A model generated the notes under the pieces. The model was not told where the DNA came from. It saw only the letters and a list, made by a program, of their open reading frames with translations, and made no database searches. A stretch of 57,978 nt of DNA from Brachionus koreanus (lineage: Eukaryota; Rotifera; Eurotatoria; Ploima; Brachionidae), in the NCBI GenBank assembly GCA_016987375.1, contig PJRA01000519.1, forward strand, positions 1,574,809 through 1,632,786, written 5' to 3'. Within the stretch, counting starts at the first letter, position 1, and each line of letters opens with the position of its first letter. Positions 21,901-33,520 of the stretch are shown here, piece after piece. A program made the translations under genes and the position numbers.

Positions 21901-24900
21901 ATTCACAACTTGATTAACAATAGCTAATATTTTTGAATCACCAGCATACATCTGCATCTTATTTGAAACACAATCTGAAAGGTCATTTTTCTATAGAATG
22001 AATGAAATTTGACAGAGATAAGACTCTTGAGAAACTCCACTTAAAACCGCATACCACGGTGTGTTCTATTTTATAGGAAATCTTTTAACCATTTTATAAT
22101 TTTTTTCCCTTGACTATATGCTCGGAGCTTCTTATCTAGGAGTCGTTTATTTGGCAATGTATCAATAGCCTTAGAGAAATCAAGAAGTATCTCGTCAACA
22201 CTGTTACCTTTTGTACAGTTTGAGTTTTGTTTCCTTGCTATAGCTGGTTGATTTTCAAGCTGGTCGGAGTCTAGCAAAGGTAATCTTTGCTTTAGCAAGT
22301 CTTTTCTTAATGTCTTTTTGTGCTCCCATTGTTGTACTAATGGTGCTTCCTAAGTATGTAAATTCGTTTACACACTCGACTTGTGAATCATCAATGGTGA
22401 ATGGGGTGTCCAATTTAGTGTTTATGCACATTACTTTTGTTTTGTCCACATTTACTTCGAGTCCAGTTGGTTTAGCGTTGTTCGCCAAATCTTGTGTTTT
22501 CATATGCATATGTTCTTCTGTACTAGATATTAACACCAAATCATCCGCAAAGTCTAAGTCTTCAAGCTTGGTTGTTAACCCTCATTGTAAACCCCTGGCA
22601 CTGACAGTTGTTTTCTTCATTACATAATCAATTACTATTAGAAATAGTGTTGGAGAGAGAACGCACCCTTGCCTGACTCCTGTACAAACTTTGAAGCTCT
22701 CAGAATACCCTTTTTCCAGAATCACACTCGAATTTCTCGTAGAAGAGTTTTATCAAGTTAACTATTTTCTGTGGTAAGCTATATGATCTTAGTATGGCCC
22801 ACAGGGTTTCTCTGTGTATGCTGTCAAAGGCTTTCTTTTTTAATTGGCAATGTATCAATAGCCTTAGAGAAATCAAGAAGTATCTCGTCAACACTGTTAC
22901 CTTTTGTTGTCTCACTAGTTATCATGTTTTGTTAATCCTTACCCTTTTAGATGAGCAATTAAATATCAACGCATTTTTTCAGTCGTTTATAAAAAAAGCT
23001 TTGAAATGTTTAAAAATTTAATTGCGCATTTAAGATTTTTTGTGCAAAATTGCAAATTTGATATTACTCTTTTTTATCATTTTTATTTTTAGTTTAATTT
23101 TGCTTTAAAAAACTTTTTATTTATAATCATTTTTTATAAAACCTACTTTAAAATGATAAAAATTTTGTGTTCTGTATTTTGATCAAAATGAAATAGCCAA
23201 CAGTGAAATTATTCAATTGATTTGAGGCAAAGTTTCACATAGAACAGTTTTAGGTTGGACAAAGGATTTTAAAGACAATGTAAAAATAGCTCAAAAAAAA
23301 TCAATCAGAAGACCTCAATTTATTGATATTAAATTGAATTTTTAAAGGCAAATTTCTTTAAACTTAAATAATTTTGATTGATTTTCTTTAATAAATTGAT
23401 TGAAATTTTTTTCCCAATAATCTAAACTAGGAAAAAAAAATTTATGATACCAAATAAATTCAATAAACATTAAATTTTAGAAAATTTGCTCTTTTTCAGA
23501 AAAATTTTTTTTAATAAAATCAACTGATTACTCTTTTTTATTCATAGTACAACATTCTTAGCATAATAAAATTAAAAAAATATTAAACTAATTTTTAAGG
23601 GAGTTTTTCAATGGAACAAAGTGTGTAGACAAAAAAAAGCATTTGGAAGAGTGTGTACTTAATAATCAATGCTTGGATAGCCAATTGACAGAATGTATTT
23701 CTGGCTATTGTGCGTGCAAAACTGATAAATATTTTAGTCCATCTCTAACAAAGTGTGTACCTCGTCTTGGAGAACTGGAGTCTTGTTTTTTTAATGATAT
23801 GTGCCTTATGGATATGGTGTGCAACTTAACACATTGTATGTGCATGGGAACAAAATACTTCGAAAATCAAACTTCTAAATGCACTGAACAGTTTTCATTT
23901 AATCAATATTGTGACAAAGATATTCAGTGTCGCAAAGATCAAGGCCTTGTGTGTAAAAGTAATAGATGCATATGTAGTTCGGAAAACCATTCATGGTCCT
24001 CTAGTGCAAGCCAATGTTTGCTCACATATGGAAAACAGTTTTGTTCTTCAATAAATTTGTGTAATTCAGACCAAAATCTAAAGTGCATAAATGAGGATTG
24101 TGACTGTCCGATAGAGTCAAAATATGGAATGTGTGACTGTGAACGAACTGAGGGGAAGGAGGAATATTGGAATGGAAGCTATTGTGCGCCAGCTAACGAC
24201 TACACTTTAATGTGCTCTAACGATTATGAATGCTTAACTATGACACAAAAAACCAGTTGCATCTCCGGAGCTTGTCTTTGTTCAAATTATTCAACGTAAT
24301 TATTCAATTTTAATTAAAACAACTTTTGAAATAAATGATAAGGGATTATTGTGTCTTACCCAGCAGATGAATCTTATAAGATACATCAGTTCAGTTAGAT
24401 AGATCAGTTTCAAATCTTGAATTTAATATCTATAGAAGCTAATATAATCTTTATTAAATGTTAAATTTTAAGAAAAATAACTTTTTTAAAAAACCAAAGA
24501 GAAGAAAGAATTTTTTTATTGACTCTATTAAAAAATAATGAAAAATATAGATAAAACAAACACGGAAACTATAATTTCTGTGTCGGTCCAAATATTCAAT
24601 ATGATCACTGTTTGTCTCTTCAAGTCTGATTTTTTTAGCAAGACATTTTAAAGCTTATTCTCGATTGATTGAATTATTTAGATTAATAAATTGTTTGTCT
24701 TTTTTTTGCTTTAAATAATTTTTCTTTGTTTTTTTTTCACTTCCTTTCTGTGACTTTTATTATTCCACAAATAGGTAAAAATTTCATTTTTTTACTATTA
24801 GATTCATCAAGTATTAAGTTGTCATAGTTTTAAATTTCTTGATGGTATTTGATTCCTTTAGTATTAAAATGTTTTGGTACTCCTCATTTTTTTTGTAATT

Positions 24901-27900
24901 TTGAACAATATGGTTTATTCGATCATTTAATAAATCGTACTTTGGTCTACGCTTAGGGGCTATTCCTGTATTTTCTAGGAAATTCTAGTTCAGCAAACTT
25001 GATTGGGTCGATGGCTTCTAAAAGATCACTATTTACGACCCACACATCCACCTCAGTGCCTATTTAAGAGCTATATGTGTGGCACGAGCCGTTGCACCGA
25101 GCTTTAACACATCGCCATTTGGCTTTCCCTTCCGCTGGCTTTTCAGTGAGCCGATAATAGTGCCCTATATGATATAGTTGTGGAGCACCCTTTTGGGATA
25201 GGGTCACTTTCCCTTGTGAAGAGCTCTTTGTGCCATCGATATTAATATGATTGATCAAATCAATCATCAAAAAAATCAAAAAAGAATAAAATTCAATATG
25301 CATTATTTTATAATATTCAATCATTTGATGGATTATCTGTTTATCTTTTCTAATATATTGAGATATCTTTTACCCAATTTTATTTTTTTTTAAGGAGACG
25401 GTTGAAACGATAGCTTGGTCAATTTTTTTTTAATCTATCACTAGTATGGATGTGAAAGGTACATTTTTATTGAACTTATCGGAAAAGTTTTGATTTTTTT
25501 TTATCACATCCTTTTATATTTTAAGTTTTTTCGTCATTTTTTTCTCAATAGATTAATTTTTCTAGTTTTCACATCTCTTCAGGTTTATTTTTCAACCAGG
25601 ATTTAAAATTTTTTTTTTGAAAAATATTGCCTAACTGAGACTTGTACTCAGAGCAAATGACTTAAGTAATGTTCTTAAACCATTACACCAAAAAATTTCT
25701 TAAGAAATTTAAATCAAAAATGTAATAAATATTATTATGTAAAATAGAGAAGGCTTGGTTTTGCAAACATTAAACTAATGTAAAATCTTTAGAGCTATTT
25801 GATCTAGTTCATTAATTATTTATTTCTTATACAATTTTAAAATCAAAAAACAAAATCGATAAAAATGATTAAAATACATTAAACTTTTATTGTTTAAAAT
25901 CTTGAAAAAATTGGTTCGATTTTAGTCCTAAAATTTGTTCTCAAAAATTCCAAAAAAAAAATCAAATTGGGTAAAATATATTTCAATATAAAAACAAAGT
26001 AAAAAAAGCAGTTTTAAATAAGCATGTAAAATTTAGCTCATCTGAATAATCAATGTGCTAATTGGTACATGCTTTTTTTTTACGTTGCTATTATGAAAGT
26101 TTGCTATTTTAACAGCTTGCTTTTTCAATATTTGCTTTTTTTTATGTGCTTATTTGAACTTGCTATTTTTTAGTCTACTATTTCGATACAATACCATCAA
26201 TTCTTATTAAAGTTTAATTTTTTTTAAATTAATTTGAATGTAATTTAAATTGTAAATGATTTGAAATAATTTATTTGTGTTCATTTTATGTTTTAACATT
26301 TAAAAGAATGGTAACTTTCTCTTCCAAATGGCTTTAATATTACAATTTTCCGCTCAATTTAAAAGAGACACTAAAGAAAAATGACTAAAGAAACTTGAAT
26401 TATATTCTAAGGAACAGCAATAACCTAATTAATCCAATGTCCAAATCAAAAAGTGGAACAAAAACCACTGGACATTTTTATTCAAGATTAATAAATTCCT
26501 TTATGATTTAGAGATCAATAATGTAGTTTCAAAGTATTAGCATTTAATTTTTAAACACCATAAATTTAATATATATATATTTTGTTTCAAAATTTGAATT
26601 ATTTAACTTAAATACCTTGTTCTTTAAAAAACAATTAAATCAACAATTCTATTCAATTTTAAAATAAAGATTCATTTCACATCGAATGTAATGTTTCATC
26701 CTAAAAACATTTCATCAGCATATTATTTAGAACTATTAGGTCTTCAAAAGATTTTTTCTATTTTCAATATAAAAAATTTTAACTAATTTATTCAAGTAAT
26801 TATTGGGACGGCTCAAAATGCCAGCCAAAAAAGAAACACCTTGAGCAATGCACAGATAAAATCGAGTGTCTTGATTCCGAATTGACACAATGCCTTTCTG
26901 GTAAATGCTTCTGTCCAAGAGGCGAATACTTTCATGAATTTTTACAAAAATGTGTTCCACGGCTTATGGAATTTCAAAACTGTGACAATAGTACAATGTG
27001 TCATGAAGTCATGTCTTGTGATACATCCTCATATGTATGCTTGTGTCCCTCAGATAAATATTTTAAAAATACAACTCTTGAATGTGTGGACAAAAAATGG
27101 CATAACCTAAATTGTGATAGAGACTGGGACTGTTCAAGCATTAGAGGCCTAACATGTCAAAACAACAAATGCAAATGCACATGGCCAAGAACTTGGGATT
27201 CAGAAGAAAACGATTGCAGATTAACATACGCTCAATATTGTGGTCAAAATTCTGATTGTAATAAATCTGACAAATTAATATGTTCTGCTTATGGTCAAAG
27301 ATGTAATTGTCCTTCTGGTATTACGGCAAGTATTTGTGATTGCAGAAGAGTATATTCTGATGAAAACTATTGGGATGGAACAACTTGTGTAAAAGCTAAA
27401 ACATTCAGAGAACAGTGTAACAACACATATGAGTGCAAGACAATTTCAGAAAAACTAACTTGTCGCAATAACATTTGCCAGTGCAAATTTAATGAAGTTT
27501 TTAGAAATGAATGTGAAAAAATTTGTCATGTTGACGATTTGTACATAAGTGGAAAATGCTATCATTTTTCACAAAATAAGCTAGAGGCTGATGAAGTGAG
27601 AGAGGATGGATGTGAGCGTTTAGGTGAAAGAGTGATTAATGGACGAACAGATGACTGGCATAGAGCGATGATAAATAGCATAGAAATCAGAGACGGAATA
27701 ACTGAATATTTGAAAAGCAAAAATAGCCAAGATGCTTACTGGATTGATTATAGAGACGATGACGAGTGGGCTGATCATGGTCAAACTATTGATTTTTCCA
27801 TTTGTCCCTCAGCTGGAACTTCTGGTAGACGATATTTAAATTTTAGAATAAATTGCTTCAATAATGACATTAATGGAAATCAAGAATTAAAGTTCATTTG

Positions 27901-27913
27901 TGAAGCAGTTTAA
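15929..27913 (+). CDS. type II membrane protein with EB-like repeats and C-terminal C-type-lectin-like domain
   Basis: Six exons: 15929-16464, 16513-16622, 18461-19162, 20770-21349, 23600-24295, 26797-27913. All junctions are GT-AG. Intron phases are 2, 1, 1, 2, 2, and the total of 3741 nt gives 1246 residues. Residues 1-32 are a Lys-rich tail; 33-57 a membrane helix; 64-178 a first Cys-rich region. From about 180 to 1110 run four tandem units of about 232 residues with fixed landmarks: FWNG.KC, CLDSQLT.C, FFDDMCL, LLTYGK, GMCDC.R, TQKT.C. The spacing resembles EB modules of nematode and arthropod secreted proteins. Residues 1129-1246 form a divergent C-type-lectin-like domain (CYHFS, LGE, YWIDYRDD, CF, KFICE); the calcium-site EPN/QPD and WND triplets are not evident. 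An extracellular recognition or adhesion role is inferred. Start choice: the first ATG after the TATA-like box, immediately before the basic tail and helix. Confidence 0.88.
17068..17353. mobile_element. palindromic MITE in intron 2 of the EB/lectin gene
   Basis: Arms of about 110 bp (17070-17178 and 17243-17351) are nearly exact inverse complements, and the middle is also largely complementary. Ends read AAAATTACAG and CTGTAATTTT with TA on both sides. Because of the symmetry, open frames on the two strands encode the same peptide, which is an artefact. No coding capacity. Confidence 0.8.
19489..20258. mobile_element. 770-bp terminal-inverted-repeat element in intron 3
   Basis: The left arm (19489-about 19590) starts GCTTTTACGAAAACAGGAG and the right arm (about 20160-20258) is its inverse, about 85-90% matched with small indels. 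Both contain GGTAAAATTACGTCTTTTTACGC-like sequence. The interior is AT-rich, with a (TA)n run near 19755-19780 and a dispersed repeat at 19783-19925. No transposase. A non-autonomous DNA transposon of unknown superfamily; no clear target duplication was found. Confidence 0.75.
19783..19925 (+). repeat. dispersed 145-bp repeat, copy 1
   Basis: About 80% identical to the reverse complement of 51363-51509. It starts with a hairpin (GTGATAT and ATATCAC arms, with CGACA/TGTCG inside) and ends CGGATAGACGGGCCCAAGG. It is GC-richer than its surroundings. The class is unknown; no A/B boxes or coding sequence. Confidence 0.75.
21545..22214 (-). mobile_element. CR1-like LINE fragment in intron 4
   Basis: Minus-strand reverse transcriptase scraps in several frames: DEILLDFSKAIDTLPNKRLL (about 22190-22130), an SGVSQES remnant of the GVPQGS box near 22040, then thumb and C-terminal sequence down to about 21550. 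It resembles the LINE at 2.5-5.0 kb. Many stops. A further 64 bp of it is repeated at 22844-22907 on the other side of an RTE piece. Confidence 0.75.
22151..22214 (-). repeat. 64-bp exact direct repeat, left copy
   Basis: Identical to 22844-22907. Both encode the same CR1-like reverse transcriptase piece around FSKAID. Together they bracket the RTE fragment. Confidence 0.95.
22215..22843 (-). mobile_element. RTE-like LINE internal fragment inserted in CR1-like sequence
   Basis: On the minus strand: KKAFDSIHRETLWAILRSY (about 22840), PQKIVNLIKLFYEKFEC, a broken region around 22590-22690, then the DDLVLISSTEEHMHMKT stretch with the catalytic Asp pair (about 22540), KTKVMCIN and EFTYLGSTIS, ending in KETKLKLY at 22215. 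It lacks both the 5' and 3' ends of a LINE, so it was not inserted by ordinary 3'-tail priming. Positions 22329-22578 match 1-250. Confidence 0.85.
22844..22907 (-). repeat. 64-bp exact direct repeat, right copy
   Basis: Second copy of 22151-22214, on the far side of the RTE fragment. Confidence 0.95.
24780..25324 (-). pseudogene. FLYWCH zinc-finger fragment, probably from a MULE-like transposon
   Basis: On the minus strand, residues around 25210-25070 read SQKGAPQLYHIGHYYR, then KWRCVKARCNGSCHT. This matches the FLYWCH domain pattern (G.P.L...G..Y, then W.C....C...CH.T; Cys2His2 type). After a stop near 25064 the frame continues recognisably (TEVDVWVVNSDLLEAID, then KRRPKYDLLNDRI) with shifts. 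FLYWCH domains often precede Mutator-like transposases, but no transposase domain remains. Lies antisense in intron 5 of the EB/lectin gene. Confidence 0.65.
25325..26796. other. rest of intron 5, no further feature
   Basis: Poly-A/T-rich sequence up to the acceptor TTCAAG at 26791-26796. No repeat or coding sequence was recognised. Confidence 0.5.
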
Positions 27914-27939
27914 CTGAAAAAAAAATACTTCAAAAAAAC

Positions 27940-27945
27940 AATAAA
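27940..27945 (+). promoter_or_regulatory. poly(A) signal of the EB/lectin gene
   Basis: AATAAA 27 nt after the stop codon at 27911-27913. Confidence 0.6.
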
Positions 27946-30025
27946 ATATTTATTTTATAGAATCTATAGCAAAATGAAACATTTTATTTTTAAATAAAAT
28001 TTTTTTAATAATATGAAAACATTGTGAAATTTAATTCAAAATTTCAATAATAAAGCGGAAAGAACAATACACTGTTTCCATTGAAATTTTGCCCCTTTAT
28101 ATTTTATTTTAAAAAAATGTTTTTATTATAATAAACATATCAAAAGAAAGGTGTTTTCCTGATCTGTCGGCAAAATTACCAAATTTTTTTGGTAACCAAA
28201 AGAAAATGTCAATTTTGGCAAAATGAAAATTGACATTTTTTTTAAAATAAACTTTCCAATTTAACTTGCAATAAATTTCTTTAGCCTTTACCAAAATAAA
28301 AATGGTACTTATTTTTATGACATTTATTTGATTAATCAATATTTATATGAATATTTTTAATTTGTCATTAATTTTCTGTTTCATAAATTATAAACATTTT
28401 AAAAATAAAAAAAATAAATCTATTGAAAGCTGTAACAAGGGAGAGAAAATTTATCTGAAAAGACAAACGAAAATGACTTAAGCTTTATTTGGTTTCAGCT
28501 TTTAAAATCTTTAATTTTTGAATTTAATTTTTCAAATACAAGATTCAAAGAAAAAAAAAGCTTTAGTAAACATCTCACTTAAAATCTTTTCAATTTTGCT
28601 TACTTAAAAATTTTAATAAATTAATTTATCATTTCAAATATGAACTTATAGCCTGTAAGATTTTGCTTTTTTCTAGAGATGATCTTATGGATGGTAAAAT
28701 TTTTGGTCATGATTAAGCTTTTTAAAACCATGATAGTGGTTTCAATTTATTCTATATTATTAAATTTATTTTTTTTAAAGTGAGCTCGTTTAATAGATTC
28801 TTAGAAAAATTTTGGTCCACTACAAAAATTTCAGTCATTTTTTACTCTGTTTATTTGCATCGTTCCTAAAAAAATTTTTTTTTTCAAATAAAAAAGTATA
28901 TTCTTTTATATTAAAAGTTTTATATTTTTTTTTATTTTTTAATTTAGAACATGAAAACTGATTTAAATTTTGGCTTCGTTCAAAATGCACTCTCGCAACT
29001 ATCAACTAGAAATCAGAATCAGAACTTGGTATATTTATTTTTCTTTTATTTTCGTAGAAGTTTTAGCCGTTCCTCCTAACATATAAGGTGTCTGAGCGCA
29101 TCGCCACTATTTTGCGGTGTGGAGCTAAATTAATTAATAAAAATGACTTTAAAACCATTTTCTTTAATTTCAGGACCAAAATTGTCATCTAAATAGTAGA
29201 CAGACTTCGCTTTGCGCCCAACCAATATTATCCCAATCATTATTGACTGATAATAGAGAGGTTTTTTCTAAAATATTCATTAAATGAATTAAATAAATTT
29301 TTTTAGTATCAATCTCAATCTGTTTTTACTTGTGATGGGATGTTTAATCAGACAAATGATAGCTTTCAAGTATTTTATTTAAGAAAAAAATAATTTTTAA
29401 GTGTGTTTTTATAAGGAGGTGGGTTTATATGAAAACCACTATGAAAATTCCCAATTTCTAGGGGAATATTTCAAATTAACCGTAATAGATGAAACTGATT
29501 CATCGAAAACTAGGGAATTAGTTTGATGATTCTAATCCAGTGTTTGTTTAATGTGTTTATACTTTTATTGAATATATTTAATTGAAATATTTTGCTGCGC
29601 ATCCATTAAAATTTTTTTATAAACTGATTGGAATTAATATTTATTTTTACCAAGCAACTTGTGTTAATTATGACTTCCATTGTTTTTTTTTGTTGAGATG
29701 TTGTTATATAAAATATAAAATATTTTTTGTTATTTTGTTGTGATTTTGTTAAATATTAATTTTTTTTTGTATTTTTTATTCAAAATAAATTAAATTGTAT
29801 CAATCAAATAATAAAATGAAAAATTTACGGTTACTTTTTGATAATAAAATTGATCTCTTTTCATTTTCAACATTTTAGTGTATGTACATATTTTTTTGGC
29901 TGTTCTATAAATATTGTCAACTACATAAAGATTATTCTCTATATTATAAATTTAGACAATATGGCCAGGTTTGTCTAAAGTTGCACATAGAAATTGATAT
30001 TTTCTATTATCACAAGTGAACTTTT
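27946..30025. other. AT-rich spacer, no gene seen
   Basis: Contains a 14-bp-arm hairpin at about 28204-28240 (AAAATGTCAATTTT and its inverse). A slightly GC-richer stretch at about 29060-29125 has no recognised coding sequence. Otherwise nothing. Confidence 0.45.
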
Positions 30026-30030
30026 GAACT

Positions 30031-32587
30031 TCACTTAGCGTACTTTTGTAATTCTTTTAAATGCTTAAAAAAATTTTCCTCTTCTTTCTTATCAAGGGAT
30101 ATTTCGATAAAGTTTTCAGAACAATCTAATTTTGTATCATAACTCATTATTTTATTAATCCATAATTCTCTAGCTTTATTAAAATTCTCTTTATCTAGTT
30201 CACGAATAATTTCTTGTATAGTAATAATTGTTTTGTAACTAATTTTATCTTTGAAAAAAAAAGATTTTTTTTTATAAAGATACCAGAATGCTAGTAGAAA
30301 ATTGAAACATAAACATTTTTTTGGCCTTTGTATTCAATGAAAGCTCCCAATTTTGGTATGTGTTTTTTGAATGATTCAATATTTTCTGAATTTTTTGATG
30401 ATATTTCATTCAATTCATTTGACAGCATATCAATTTCAATATCAATAAAATCTGAAGAACTTGTTGTATAATCCGAATTACTTGAACTTTATTTTCTACT
30501 TCTCTTACTTCTGATAATTTTCGGTTTGAAAGGCAATTGTTGATTATGAATATCAATTGGAATTTCATTTAAATGTCTTCCTTTTGAAATTTTTCCAGGT
30601 GTCCTATATTTTAAATTGCTTAAAAAATAAATAACAGTAGCGACATGGCTACAGCATCCGACTTCTTAACGACCTGACAAATATTTGCATATATAAGCTT
30701 AAACAAAATAAATATCAGAAATCAAAAAATTAATCAGTTTTAAATCAAAGTTTTAATTTTACTTTGAATTGACTTTGTATTATTTAATTCAGGAATATAT
30801 TCAATAAAAACTTTATATATATTTTTAAACTGTTTTACGTAGCTTGTTCGCTCAATATCTTTAAATTTTTTTTAAATCTTCTATGACGTGAAATTATTTC
30901 AAATGCTAGGATTTTTGAATTTGTATACTCATCAGTTAAAGATTTTTCTGATTTATTCTTTATTAATCTTGAGCTAACAATGTAAGCTTTTTTATTATAT
31001 AAAAGGTCATCAGCGTAGGCTCTACTTTGCTTTAGCTGGTATGATCCCAAAAATATCTTTTTCATTATTTGTTTTGGTCTTAGAATTGGAAAATCAACTA
31101 TATTTGAAATCTTAATCGGAGTGATTAATTTAGTTTACAAATGTTTTCCTATTAAAAAATCTATTTTATTGGTAGTCTTTTTAGAGTTTCTGATCATTCT
31201 TCGGGCAATTTTTTTTCTATTGTTACCATCAGGCGAACAACTAATGTGACAAAAATTTATCATTGCAGATGCTATTCGATAATCAATTTGAATATGACCA
31301 ATAGCTGTATTTTGAACATTTTCTAAAGCCTTTAATTTTTTTATTTCGCCGATTTTCTTTTTTACTAAAAATCGACAATTAGTTTTTCAAAATTGAATTC
31401 ATTAAAATCAGAGCTAAATTATTTTCCCTTTGTTACCATTCGTGTTTCATTAGCATGTTTGGTAGAAAGCTGTTTCGATTTTAAATAAGATTCATCCGAA
31501 TCATCATTTAAAAACTGCTGACAAAATTGAATTTTTACAGCAAAATCGTATTTTTCTCTAAGTGATAACACGATATCTCGAAATCCTTTAAAATAAATAA
31601 TTTTTATTTATTTGAAAAAATTTTAAGTTTAGTTCTAAAATTTTTATATTTTATTACCACTATCGAGAAAAATAGATGTTTTTCCTGGAAGAAGAGTCTT
31701 TTCTTTTAGAGCTTTGTCTGTTTTCAATATATATTCTAATATACAAGCATCGTTTAAATGTGCATTGAATAATTCATATCAGTCAATAATATATCCATCG
31801 CTACAACATATTATAAAAGGTTTTACTAATGAAGTTGATTTTTGAACGCTCCAACTTTTGTACTAAAAGTTATTATTCTGAATTTTTTCAATCCGAGTAT
31901 AAGTTCCATCACAGATGATTACAAGTTCTTTATTCTTTATCGTAAGAAGCTCTGACACCATTTCGTTATTGTGTTTCAAAAAAAATTCTCTTTTTCTATC
32001 AGCTCCAAGAAAAAAGGGGAAAAATCATCATTAATTGCCTTCCTTATTTGAGTCAAGTATTTACTAATATTTTGTTGAGTACATCCTTTTTTAAAAATTT
32101 TAGCAAGTACTGATTGGTTTGTTCCTGTTCTTAACCAGGATCGATAAAGAGCAATGAGTTGATTTTTTGTACGATTTTTATTATTTTTAATGCTAGAAAT
32201 GAACTCTGAAAATTCTAAAAATTGTTTTTTTGTCCAACCTGTTATTTCAATTCAGTGCGAGTCATCGACTGAAGACATATCTATAAATTTTTCGAACACA
32301 CTTTTTTCGACAACTTCAAGCATATCAAATATTTTGATCATTGGGTTCTTATAGGATATTATTTTTGTTCTAATTTTACCAAAGAGTTCTTTTATAAATC
32401 CATTCTTATCAAGATGGTTTTTGCAACATCTTGAATTTTTGTCAATTATTATTCTTTTCATTTTGAATGCATGAATAATTGAACTATCATTAATTGTGCT
32501 TAGTTTAATTCTTTCAGAACGTTTTCGTTTACATATAAAATAGTAATTATGTGATTTTAAGGCTGTAAATATAAATTTCGTAGACAT
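30031..32587 (-). pseudogene. Harbinger-like (DDE_Tnp_4-type) transposase pseudogene
   Basis: Starts MSTKFIFTALKSHNYYF (32587), then an N-terminal helical region with NQLIALYRSWLRTGTNQSVLA (about 32150) and the DDE core: ELVIICDGTYTRIEK (first Asp, about 31925), TSIFLDSGFRD (second Asp, split by an intron near 31660-31590 with GT-AG-like ends) and ETRMVTKGK (about 31445). Downstream lies YADDLLYNKKAY and, near 30650, a CKYLSG...GCCSHVATVIYFLS stretch resembling a SWIM-like CxCxnCxH motif, ending KELQKYAK at 30031. Several stops and frame changes make it inactive. Family placement rests on motif pattern; ISL2EU-like elements are the nearest I recognise. Confidence 0.65.
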
Positions 32588-32905
32588 TTTATTTTATAAT
32601 TAATCTAAAAAATTGATAATTGATTTTGTAATTCATAAAATTAAAATTTATCTTTTATTAAAAATTAAAAAAAATATTTTATAAGTTTATTAAAATATAA
32701 CAAAAAAAAACATAAAATTGATTTTACATTTTTGTTTTTTTCGGTTCGTTATTTTTTTTATTTGAAAATTTAATCTTGAGTCTTCTGTTAAAAGTTTAAA
32801 ACAAAAGTAAATTAAGCATATTTTTCTATAAATGAATTTTATTATAAGAATACAAGTTCCGATAAACACCAGGTCCTTTATAAAAATAAATTATCAAAAT
32901 AAAAT

Positions 32906-33512
32906 TTAAAAATATAAAATATTTACTTTGAATGCAAGAAAATAAAAGATTTTGCTTTTCTCTTCATCATATAATCCAAATAAAAACAAAAACCAACAAA
33001 CGAACTCATTTTTTTTAAATAATAACAATTCAATTGTCTCTTCTACATTTTTTATGTCGCTGATTGCTATTGTTTCCCTAATAACAGTTAGAACTTGTTT
33101 TTCATTTAAATCTATTAAAGAATAAGAATTTATCAAATAAAATTGTATAATACCAAAATATACCGGTCAATTTTTTGACATGAATCTGAATTTTTTTGAT
33201 GAGATGATAAAATACCTCCATCTCGTGGATAAAAGCCAATTTGAAAATCGCCAAAAATAATTGGCAAAAATTTGTCGAAACAATTTAATGAATCATTTAG
33301 GGATATTGAAAATTCATAATTTTTAGACATCGACTTTTATCATCACATGCCGCGGCATTGCTTACACCACGAAAAACTTTCGAAAGTAAATTAAAAGAAT
33401 ATTTTTCAGTTTCGACATTTTTTTTAATTATAATAATGTGAGCAGATAAAAGTGTTTTACTTTTTTTAAAATTTAAACAAAACCAAAAAAGGAAAATAAT
33501 CCTAAAATTCAT
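32906..33512 (-). CDS. possible small secreted protein gene or remnant, unrecognised
   Basis: Three overlapping minus-strand frames follow each other: 33512-33297 (begins with a hydrophobic signal-like MNFRIIFLFWFCL), 33330-33133 (GDFQIGFYPRDGG) and 33136-32906 (NEKQVLTVIRETIAI). A candidate 52-nt intron with GTATAT and TTTAATAG ends lies near 33165-33114, but phases do not join cleanly with it. The amino acid mix looks coding-like, with few repeats. I recognise no family. It could be a gene with introns I have misplaced, or a decayed one. Confidence 0.25.
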
Positions 33513-33520
33513 CTTAATTA

